From an uncultured Alcanivoracaceae bacterium (GTDB lineage Bacteria; Pseudomonadota; Gammaproteobacteria; Pseudomonadales; Alcanivoracaceae), in NCBI GenBank assembly GCA_937943665.1, contig CALEAR010000311.1:1-8293 (forward strand): a stretch of DNA of 8,293 bases. Direction: 5' to 3'. The position numbers and the translations under genes are program-made. Below are positions 1 to 5,207 of this stretch, one piece after another (the first letter of the stretch is position 1; every line of letters starts with the position of its first letter). Under the pieces are notes generated by a model. It worked only from the letters and a program-made list of their open reading frames with translations. It made no database searches and had not been told where the DNA came from.

Positions 1-555
1 TTCAGAAATTTCACAAATCCCCGTTTCAAATTGGCAAAGATGACGTAGCGTTACAAATAAGGGCGGAAGTAGGGTCACCCATAGCCCTTGTTGCCATGTG
101 GTCTGAGGGTCCCTGTGGGTGTAGGTACGTTGCACCACAGGATGCGGCAGAGATTGCCACTCTAAGGTGGTTTCTTCATCCCAATGAGGGCCTTGGCCAC
201 CTTCACGCAACGCCCGTAATTCATACTGCTGTTGTTGGTAAATTTGATGCCCGCCAATGGCGCGGCGAGGGGGCATATCTTCCCAGCCCCCAGGAATGGG
301 ATACAGTTTTACCTCTAAAGCCACCTTTTCTTCATTCTCATAGTATAGAATGCGTCTTTGTTGCTCAGCGTTAGCCACATCACCCACTAAGGTGAATTGC
401 CCAAGGGATTCAGGAGCTTGCCACTGATCCACCTGTGCTTCACTGGGGGGAATGCTCCAAAAAGCCCGTTCACTCACAGCGGCATTGGATTCCACTTGGG
501 ATTGGCAACTGAGTAAATGTACTAACGCCACCAAGATGAAAAGATAACGAAACAT
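1..555 (-). CDS. Putative outer-membrane lipoprotein of unknown function (3' end cut off by window edge)
   Basis: On the minus strand the frame is open from the ATG at 555-553 to the window edge, 185 codons with no stop, so the C-terminus is missing. The N-terminus (MFRYLFILVALVHLLSCQSQ) is a lipoprotein signal peptide: one Arg, a hydrophobic core at about residues 4-15, and a lipobox L-L-S-C with the lipidated Cys at 17. Residue +2 is Gln rather than Asp, which by the Lol sorting rule points to the outer membrane. The mature part is hydrophilic and rich in Gln, Glu and Trp, with a Pro/Gly patch near residues 90-105 and no motif I recognise. The start is supported by an AGGGA Shine-Dalgarno (complement of 563-567) 7 nt upstream. 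It is divergent from the patatin secretor, with 12 bp between start codons. The reading frame and lipoprotein signal are solid; the function is unknown. Confidence 0.82.
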   Translation of the reverse strand, partial: MFRYLFILVALVHLLSCQSQVESNAAVSERAFWSIPPSEAQVDQWQAPESLGQFTLVGDVANAEQQRRILYYENEEKVALEVKLYPIPGGWEDMPPRRAIGGHQIYQQQQYELRALREGGQGPHWDEETTLEWQSLPHPVVQRTYTHRDPQTTWQQGLWVTLLPPLFVTLRHLCQFETGICEISE

Positions 556-567
556 AAGTAAATCCCT

Positions 568-2838
568 ATGAACAAACAGCTGAAGAATTGTACCTATTCT
601 CCCTTGCAAACGCATGTGACCCCTTGGTTATTAAGCGCATTATTATGCATGGGATTGTTGTTGAGTTTCTCTGCCATGGCTCAATCTTCCACTGAACGCG
701 TGGGATTAGTGCTTAGCGGTGGTGGCGCACGCGGTTTGGCCCATGTGGGAGTTTTGCATGCTTTGGAAGAGCGCAATATTAAAGTGGATGCCGTGGTGGG
801 GACTAGCATGGGTGCCATCGTGGGCGCGCTTTATGCGGCAGGGCGCGATGCTGATGGGGTGGAACAAGTGGCCAGAACCACGGATTGGGCCTACGCCTTT
901 AATGATAAAACACCGCGCATTAATACTCCTTATATTTTTCGGCAGCTAGATTCAGGATTAGCAGCAGATTATCGCATTAGCATTAACCAAGGGCGCGTGG
1001 TGGTGCCACGGGGTATTTTGCAGGGGTTACACCTTAGCCAGATTCTAGACAGTTTGTTTGTGCCCTATGAGGGGGTAGAGCATTTTGATGATTTACCCAT
1101 TCCCTATCGTGCGGTGGCGGCGGATTTAGTCACAGGGGATCAGGTGGTGCTTGATAAGGGAAGGTTGAGCAATGCGGTGCGAGCGAGCATGTCCATTCCT
1201 GGGTTAATGGAGCCGGTGGAATGGGAAGATAAATTGCTGGTGGATGGCGGTATTGCCAACAATATGCCTGTGTCTGTTCTGCAAGACATAGGTTTTGACC
1301 GCCTCATTGTGGTGGATGTGGGTTCGCCCTTAAAAGATGCCGAGAACATTAAAAACCTAGTGGATGTGATGGATCAACTTAGTGGCTTGATGGTGCGCGG
1401 CAACACGGAGGAGCAGGCAGCACTAGCGGGTCCTCAAGATGTGGTGATCACCCCAGAGCTCCATGAAATTGCCAATACCAGTTTTGATGCTGTGGATGAA
1501 GCGATCAGTGCAGGGTACAAGGCGGCAGTGGAGGCGCTTAGCAATCATTCATATTGGCAACAATTTCCTGTTGAACCTAAGGCAAAACAACTTGCTAAGG
1601 ATACCGAGGCAACAATGCCTGTGGTGAATTTTATTGAGATTGAAACCGATGGCATTGTGCGTAAGCGGGTGTTGCGCAACCGTTTGCGTCAGCCTTTAGG
1701 TGGGCCCTTGGATACGCAACAGCTCCACGAGGATATCTCCGCTATGTATGGGCTAGATCACTTCCACATGATCCGCTACCACGTGGAAGAGCGCGATGGA
1801 GAAACGGGGCTAGTGTTAGATATTGAGCAGCGCAAGGGCGCCACTAGCTTTTTTCGTTTGGGCATGAGTGTCAGTGATGATTTTAAAGGTAATGGTGAAT
1901 ATGGGCTCGGTGCAAGTATGCGTACCGTGGGGCTGAACAAATGGGGCGGCACCGCCTTTTTGCGCGGGGATATTGGCACTCGGCCGCGGGTGGAGGCGCG
2001 ATTTGTGCAACCCCTCGATGCCCAAATGAACTTTTTTATTGAGCCACAGCTGCTGTACCGCGCAGAACTGATGGATCTATACGATACAGGGGTGCAATCC
2101 CAGGCCATGGCACGATATCGCCGCACCGAGCGGCAGGGCGGCCTTTCCATTGGACGTCAAATTTATCGTCAACGAGGGGAGGTGCGTTTAGGCGTGGTGC
2201 GCCAGCGGGGTGATATTGATTTTGTATCGGGGCAAAAACTCGGTGATCTCGGTGATGATGTGCGTGGTTATGATGATGGTTACTATTCGGCCAGTGTGGG
2301 TTGGGATACCTTGGATGATTTAGCCTTTCCCAAGCATGGTACCCGTTGGCAGCTAGAATGGCAGTGGCACCGTAAAAGCCTTTATGCGGAGCGTAACTTT
2401 CAGCGCCAGAAGGCGGATGCCACCTTTGCGCGCACCTGGCGCCGCTACACCATGGTGTTAGAGGGAGATATTTCTGTTAGCGATAGTAACCACCGAGATT
2501 TTGCCACAGTGCAGCCCATTGGTGGTTTCTTGGCCTTATCGGGTACGCCACCCAATAGCCGTTGGGGTCAGCACAGAGCACTAGTGCGCGCTGTGATGTT
2601 TGCCCGTTTAGGCGAGCAATCTTTGCTGCCAGCGGCGGTGCCTTTTTATGCTGGGTTTTCCATTGAAAAAGGTAACGTGTGGGATAAAGCCAGTGATATG
2701 ACATGGAAAGAGGGGATTACGGCGGGCAGTATATTTTTAGGTGCTAAAACCTTTTTAGGGCCTGCTTATCTTTCTGTGGGCATGAATGAAGGGGGAGATA
2801 CCTCCGTAAATTTATTTTTAGGACAATTATTTAGATAA
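568..2838 (+). CDS. PlpD-like patatin phospholipase with POTRA and beta-barrel (type Vd secretion)
   Basis: This 756-residue protein has the order seen in the type Vd autotransporter PlpD of Pseudomonas aeruginosa and is close to it in length. Residues 1-39 form a Sec signal peptide with Lys in the n-region, a hydrophobic core at 20-35 and probable cleavage after Ala-Met-Ala. Residues about 44-310 form a patatin domain: oxyanion loop G51-G-G-A-R-G56, nucleophile elbow G78-T-S80-M-G82, and catalytic Asp226 in D-G-G. The Ser80/Asp226 dyad is intact, so it should be an active lipase acting on phospholipids. Residues about 350-424 form one POTRA-like domain, and about 425-756 an alternating-residue 16-strand-type outer-membrane barrel. 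By family knowledge, the barrel places the patatin domain on or beyond the cell surface. The start at 568 is the first ATG after an in-frame TAA at 559-561, but no Shine-Dalgarno precedes it. The terminal beta-signal ends F-R rather than in an aromatic residue. Domain calls are strong; surface release versus retention is not visible. Confidence 0.93.
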   Translation: MNKQLKNCTYSPLQTHVTPWLLSALLCMGLLLSFSAMAQSSTERVGLVLSGGGARGLAHVGVLHALEERNIKVDAVVGTSMGAIVGALYAAGRDADGVEQVARTTDWAYAFNDKTPRINTPYIFRQLDSGLAADYRISINQGRVVVPRGILQGLHLSQILDSLFVPYEGVEHFDDLPIPYRAVAADLVTGDQVVLDKGRLSNAVRASMSIPGLMEPVEWEDKLLVDGGIANNMPVSVLQDIGFDRLIVVDVGSPLKDAENIKNLVDVMDQLSGLMVRGNTEEQAALAGPQDVVITPELHEIANTSFDAVDEAISAGYKAAVEALSNHSYWQQFPVEPKAKQLAKDTEATMPVVNFIEIETDGIVRKRVLRNRLRQPLGGPLDTQQLHEDISAMYGLDHFHMIRYHVEERDGETGLVLDIEQRKGATSFFRLGMSVSDDFKGNGEYGLGASMRTVGLNKWGGTAFLRGDIGTRPRVEARFVQPLDAQMNFFIEPQLLYRAELMDLYDTGVQSQAMARYRRTERQGGLSIGRQIYRQRGEVRLGVVRQRGDIDFVSGQKLGDLGDDVRGYDDGYYSASVGWDTLDDLAFPKHGTRWQLEWQWHRKSLYAERNFQRQKADATFARTWRRYTMVLEGDISVSDSNHRDFATVQPIGGFLALSGTPPNSRWGQHRALVRAVMFARLGEQSLLPAAVPFYAGFSIEKGNVWDKASDMTWKEGITAGSIFLGAKTFLGPAYLSVGMNEGGDTSVNLFLGQLFR
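587..592 (-). promoter_or_regulatory. Candidate -10 element for the leftward lipoprotein gene
   Basis: Read on the minus strand, 592-587 is TACAAT, a 5/6 match to the sigma-70 -10 consensus. It would place transcription start near 580, about 25 nt before the lipoprotein ATG. No good -35 lies 16-18 bp upstream, so this is only a candidate. If real, the promoter lies inside the first codons of the divergent patatin-secretor gene. Confidence 0.3.
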
Positions 2839-2841
2839 CGT

Positions 2842-2867
2842 AAACTTGATTTAAAACAAGGTTTTTT
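2842..2867 (+). terminator. Weak rho-independent terminator after the patatin secretor
   Basis: AAACTTG (2842-2848) can pair with CAAG-G-TTT (2857-2864) with one bulged G, followed by a T run at 2862-2867. It begins 3 nt after the stop codon. The stem is AT-rich and bulged, so efficiency is doubtful. The same bases contain a near-match FNR box, which is an alternative reason for the symmetry. Confidence 0.4.
2846..2859 (+). promoter_or_regulatory. Second FNR/Anr-like half-perfect box
   Basis: TTGAT-TTAA-AACAA matches the FNR/Anr consensus TTGAT-N4-ATCAA at 9 of 10 defined positions. Its centre is 49 bp upstream of the perfect box at 2895-2908, placing it near -90 relative to the inferred start of the ccoM-like transcript. 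Tandem FNR sites at about -40 and -90 are known at some promoters, such as E. coli yfiD. It overlaps a terminator-like hairpin, so the match may be incidental. Confidence 0.35.
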
Positions 2868-2894
2868 CAAATAACAAAAATACCCCATTGTTTG

Positions 2895-2908
2895 TTGATG
2901 CGAATCAA
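2895..2908 (+). promoter_or_regulatory. FNR/Anr binding site upstream of the ccoM-like gene
   Basis: TTGAT-GCGA-ATCAA is a perfect match to the FNR/Anr dyad (TTGAT-N4-ATCAA). Its centre at 2901.5 lies 40.5 bp before the start site implied by the -10 at 2930-2935, the position of a class II FNR activator site, where FNR overlaps and replaces the -35. This predicts induction at low oxygen of the small gene starting at 2975, which fits a high-affinity cbb3 oxidase subunit. Confidence 0.8.
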
Positions 2909-2926
2909 TACCCATGAGGTTTGTAT

Positions 2927-2935
2927 TGCTACTTT
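2927..2935 (+). promoter_or_regulatory. Extended -10 of the FNR-dependent promoter
   Basis: TG-C-TACTTT has a TG extension (2927-2928) and a -10-like hexamer at 2930-2935 matching TATAAT at 3 of 6 positions. Start of transcription would be near 2942, giving a leader of about 33 nt. The hexamer is weak, as expected for an activator-dependent promoter. The call rests mainly on its spacing from the FNR box. Confidence 0.45.
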
Positions 2936-2962
2936 TGAAGTTGAGCAGTAACTCAAACACAT

Positions 2963-2966
2963 GAGG
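2963..2966 (+). promoter_or_regulatory. Ribosome binding site deciding the ccoM-like start
   Basis: GAGG at 2963-2966 lies 8 nt before the ATG at 2975 but only 2 nt before the in-frame ATG at 2969. The spacing therefore favours 2975 as the true start. Confidence 0.7.
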
Positions 2967-2974
2967 TAATGACT

Positions 2975-3115
2975 ATGTTTATGGACGAAGTGGTTTTTGC
3001 AGGTGTCGCAACAGTGGGGTTGTGTGTGCTGTTTTTAGTTGGCTTTGCCGCGTTTATTTATAACGACAGCAAAAAGAAATCCACCAATGTGCCTGAAATG
3101 AAAGCAGGTGAATAA
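2975..3115 (+). CDS. ccoM: Single-span small membrane protein, probable cbb3 oxidase subunit CcoM
   Basis: This gene encodes 46 residues, begins MFMDEVVFAGVATVGLCVLF and ends at the TAA at 3113-3115. A short acidic N-terminus (Asp4, Glu5) precedes one hydrophobic span at about residues 7-29. The span is followed by Y-N-D-S-K-K-K and a polar tail, giving an N-out/C-in orientation by the positive-inside rule. The pattern M-F-x-D-x-V-V-x-A-G-V-x-T-V-G-L, a Gly-Phe-rich span and a D-S-x-K-K tail match, from memory, the CcoM family. CcoM is the single-helix subunit found with cbb3 cytochrome c oxidase of Pseudomonas stutzeri and thought to help assembly or stability. A perfect FNR/Anr box at the class II position, a well-placed Shine-Dalgarno and its own terminator support a real, oxygen-controlled monocistronic gene. 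It is orphaned from any ccoNOQP genes in this window. Coding status is strong; the CcoM name is probable, from pattern memory rather than alignment. Confidence 0.7.
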   Translation: MFMDEVVFAGVATVGLCVLFLVGFAAFIYNDSKKKSTNVPEMKAGE

Positions 3116-3126
3116 CAACAGTTTTT

Positions 3127-3183
3127 AGCGGGTTGTACCATAAGTGCAAACTTGGGTTCCTCCTTTTAACAGCCCGCTTTTTT
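3127..3183 (+). terminator. Terminator of the ccoM-like gene
   Basis: AGCGGGTTGT (3127-3136) pairs with ACAGCCCGCT (3169-3178) as a 10-bp stem with one G-U pair, followed by a run of T to 3183. The 32-nt apical part contains its own small hairpin, AAGT-GCAA-ACTT (3142-3153), with flanking CC/GG pairing, so the whole can fold as one long interrupted stem. It starts 11 nt after the ccoM-like stop. Confidence 0.8.
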
Positions 3184-3215
3184 ACACCAGCACATCTCTC
3201 TCCCTTGTGTTGGCC

Positions 3216-3244
3216 AAGGCTTGGTTTTATACCAAGCCTTTTTT
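3216..3244 (+). terminator. Second rho-independent terminator, at the 3' end of the WYL gene
   Basis: AAGGCTTGGT (3216-3225) pairs perfectly with ACCAAGCCTT (3231-3240) around a TTTAT loop, with six T at 3239-3244 on the plus strand. It is a textbook terminator for rightward transcription and acts as a backup behind the one at 3127-3183. On the minus strand the hairpin follows the WYL stop codon directly but lacks a T run, so its use for the leftward gene is uncertain. Confidence 0.8.
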
Positions 3245-4280
3245 ATTCATATTGCGCTAATGCCTGTTTATGACGCTCAATAATATTGGTACGCCAATTT
3301 TTAGGCTGCTGCACAATCATATGTTCGCCCAAACCAAATACCCACCAAAAGGTTTCCTTATCATCGGGCACAGTGGCTTGTAATTCAAACCACTCATCAT
3401 CCTCAGTGGCGGTGAGTTGCTGATCTTCCGATAGGGGGGTTTCCCTGAGGGTCCATGCCATATCAGCAGTCACTAAAGCCTTTAGCCTCACTGGAGCAAT
3501 GGGGTGGCAACTGTTTAATTCCTGATGAATATAATCATCAATATCAAACTTCTTAGTGAGGAGGGCTGGTTCATCTAAGCAGTGGGCTAATTGCATACGG
3601 TGCAGGGCAAATTGTCGGAAATCCTCATACCCATCCACTTGGGCGATTAAATAACTCACTGTATCCCGCGAAACTAACCCAGCAGGGTGTAATACTCTGT
3701 CGCGAGGTTGGGTTTGGCCGCGGCTGAGATAGCGTACTTTAAGTTGTTTGTTTTCCAGCAGGGCGGCGGATACGGCCTCCCAAATATCCACGGAAATAGG
3801 GGCGGGTTTAAGGGTTTTGTGATTGGGTAAGGAGCGCACCCGGCGCCACCAGTGCGCATATTGATGCTCTTTTAGCTGGCTTAAAAATTGTTCCGCTTGC
3901 CTAAATTCGGGCGCCATCACATCCACCACTATTTGGGGTAATACCTGGCGTAAATGTTTTTCCGCTAGCGATAACGCAAGGGCGGTGGGAGGATCTAATT
4001 CCCGTAACAAAGGAGCGCCGCCTTCTATAAAAAACCACACATTGCGCTGCCCATGTTTTTCAGCCACCAAGGGAAATAAAGTGGAAAGGTGATTCAGATC
4101 TCGCTGCACTGTGCGTAGGGAAATGGGGAAACCACGTTCAGCCAGTTTCTCTTGTAGGGTGGAGGTGCTAATAAAACGCGGTGCCTCTGGAACAAGCTGT
4201 AACAAAAGATGCTGACGCAAAAGCGTATCATTGGCAGATGTTTTAGACACTGATGACATGAACTCCCCCATAGTGATCAC
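3243..4280 (-). CDS. WYL-domain transcriptional regulator with N-terminal winged helix
   Basis: This is a 345-residue protein if read from the GTG at 4280-4278. The N-terminal part (about residues 18-88) is a winged helix-turn-helix of the HTH_11/DeoR-like type, with recognition helix S-L-R-T-V-Q-R-D-L near 54-62 and a wing near 75-86. Residues about 165-245 form a WYL domain. The block H199-P-A-G-L-V-S-R-D corresponds to the usual strand before W-Y-L, here S-Y-L (209-211) with Ser in place of Trp, and R-Q-F-A-L-H-R-M (222-229) is the usual R-x-F-x-L-x-R-I equivalent. Residues about 262-342 form the WCX C-terminal extension. Such proteins bind DNA and sense a nucleotide or similar ligand through WYL. 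ATGs at 4271 and 4259 are alternative starts. The latter has GGGGGAG just upstream, though only 3 nt away; all of them keep the HTH. It is divergent from the diiron/GGCT pair, so regulation of that pair and of itself is inferred only. Confidence 0.88.
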   Translation of the reverse strand: MITMGEFMSSVSKTSANDTLLRQHLLLQLVPEAPRFISTSTLQEKLAERGFPISLRTVQRDLNHLSTLFPLVAEKHGQRNVWFFIEGGAPLLRELDPPTALALSLAEKHLRQVLPQIVVDVMAPEFRQAEQFLSQLKEHQYAHWWRRVRSLPNHKTLKPAPISVDIWEAVSAALLENKQLKVRYLSRGQTQPRDRVLHPAGLVSRDTVSYLIAQVDGYEDFRQFALHRMQLAHCLDEPALLTKKFDIDDYIHQELNSCHPIAPVRLKALVTADMAWTLRETPLSEDQQLTATEDDEWFELQATVPDDKETFWWVFGLGEHMIVQQPKNWRTNIIERHKQALAQYE

Positions 4281-4286
4281 TGATGA
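4248..4286. repeat. CACTGATGA direct repeats and AGTGATCACT palindrome at the WYL gene start
   Basis: CACTGATGA occurs at 4248-4256 and again at 4278-4286, with starts exactly 30 bp apart, and the perfect 10-bp palindrome AGTGATCACT sits at 4272-4281. Both overlap the start region of the WYL gene. The 30-bp period is about three helical turns, so an autoregulatory operator is possible, but one copy lies in coding sequence and chance is not excluded. Confidence 0.35.
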
Positions 4287-4298
4287 TGGATAAAAGCG

Positions 4299-4376
4299 GT
4301 TAATAATAACGTTTGTAGGTGCAATTGTTTAATAAACCAACGGTTTGGAGGTGTTTTGGTTTGCACAAAGCTTGTG
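4299..4376. promoter_or_regulatory. Inverted-repeat cluster in the divergent promoter region
   Basis: This 138-bp gap between divergent starts holds three short dyads: GTTA-ATAA-TAAC (4299-4310), AAACC-AAC-GGTTT (4334-4346) and CACAA-AGC-TTGTG (4364-4376). The last two have the same architecture (5-bp arms, 3-bp gap) with centres exactly 30 bp apart, though their sequences differ. GGTTTG is also repeated at 4342-4347 and 4358-4363. I found no convincing sigma-70 promoter pair for either direction. These are candidate operators for the adjacent WYL regulator. Confidence 0.4.
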
Positions 4377-4407
4377 GTAGGGCATCATAGCCTAATTCAT
4401 CAATAAC

Positions 4408-4412
4408 GGGAG
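4408..4412 (+). promoter_or_regulatory. Ribosome binding site of the diiron-protein gene
   Basis: GGGAG lies 6 nt before the ATG at 4419 and fixes this start. Confidence 0.7.
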
Positions 4413-4418
4413 ATATAC

Positions 4419-5207
4419 ATGCGTCGTGAACCCATAGAGTTGTACAACGACGGCACCCATAAGTGCCTGCTTTTTGATGACATTGTGACAGGGGAGGGGG
4501 TGCAGGCTAACCAGTTTTTAATTCTTAATGGTAATGACTCTATTTTGCTAGATCCGGGTGGGGATCTCACTTACACCCCATTATCTTTAGAGCTTTCACG
4601 CCATGTGGATCTCAAACAGCTGAAATATATTTTTTCAAGCCACCAAGATCCAGATGTGATAGCAGCATTGGATAAGTGGTTATTACATACCAATGCCAAA
4701 GTACTAACCTCAAAATTGTGGGCACGATTCTTGCCTCACTTAACCGCAGGTTACCTCAGTAGCACCCATGGCATTAATACCTTTGAGCGTGTGGTGCCCA
4801 TTGAGGATAGGGGTGGCAGCTTCCGTTTTGGGGATTCTCGTTTAGTGGCGGTGCCCGCTCACTTTTTGCATTCCGTGGGTAACTTCCAGCTCTATGACCC
4901 AAGAAGTAAAATTCTCTTCACAGGAGATATGGGCGCCTCCTTGGTGGAAGATGCTGCCCCGGTGGAAGATTTTGATGCCCATATCCCCCATATGGAGGGC
5001 TTTCACCGCCGTTATATGGTGAGTAATAAGGTGATGCGCTTATGGGCTAATATGGTGCGTCAAATGGATGTGGAAATGATAGTGCCCCAACACGGACGCA
5101 TGTTTAAAGGGGAAAAGATGATCAATACCTTCTTGGATTGGGTGAGCGATTTCCAATGTGGTATTGATTTGCTCGATCAACGTGATTACAGCGTGAGAAT
5201 CGATTAA
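4419..5207 (+). CDS. Oxygen-binding diiron-type (ODP/flavodiiron-like) metallo-beta-lactamase-fold protein
   Basis: This is a 262-residue metallo-beta-lactamase fold with the ligand set of flavodiiron proteins and their sensor relatives (ODP) rather than of hydrolases. Visible candidate ligands are H75-x-D77-x-D79 in S-S-H-Q-D-P-D-V, H151 in H-F-L-H-S-V-G-N (H148 also present), D170 in F-T-G-D, and H225 in V-P-Q-H-G. The usual hydrolase motif HxHxDH is replaced by HxDxDV, which removes the second and last His and argues for iron and O2 chemistry instead of zinc hydrolysis. There is no flavodoxin domain, so it cannot be a complete flavodiiron reductase. Known stand-alone ODP proteins bind O2 at a diiron site and act as sensors. 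It is cytoplasmic, with no signal peptide. Its stop codon is directly followed by the start of the GGCT-fold gene, so the two should be co-translated. The fold and ligand set are clear; a sensing versus enzymatic role is not decided. Confidence 0.8.
   Translation: MRREPIELYNDGTHKCLLFDDIVTGEGVQANQFLILNGNDSILLDPGGDLTYTPLSLELSRHVDLKQLKYIFSSHQDPDVIAALDKWLLHTNAKVLTSKLWARFLPHLTAGYLSSTHGINTFERVVPIEDRGGSFRFGDSRLVAVPAHFLHSVGNFQLYDPRSKILFTGDMGASLVEDAAPVEDFDAHIPHMEGFHRRYMVSNKVMRLWANMVRQMDVEMIVPQHGRMFKGEKMINTFLDWVSDFQCGIDLLDQRDYSVRID

Noticed and set aside
96..374. Open frame of 92 codons on the plus strand
   Set aside because: It lies antisense to the lipoprotein gene, which has a lipobox, a Shine-Dalgarno and a longer open frame. 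It has no start signal and no recognisable protein features.
2914..2964. Possible 16-residue leader peptide (MRFVLLLL...) before the ccoM-like gene
   Set aside because: Its ATG lies upstream of the inferred transcription start near 2942, so it would not be in the transcript, and its sequence has no attenuation-like codon run or terminator pairing.
3243..4418. Defence-island reading of the WYL regulator (BrxR/CapW type)
   Set aside because: No BREX, CBASS, restriction or other defence genes are in the window apart from housekeeping recC, so WYL alone is not evidence of a defence locus.
5164..5180. TTGAT-N7-ATCAA dyad resembling an FNR box
   Set aside because: The spacer is 7 nt rather than 4, and it sits inside the coding sequence of the diiron protein.
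4419..5207. Zinc hydrolase (glyoxalase II or lactamase) reading of the metallo-beta-lactamase fold
   Set aside because: The HxHxDH motif needed for zinc hydrolases is absent; HxDxDV with the other ligands fits the diiron group.
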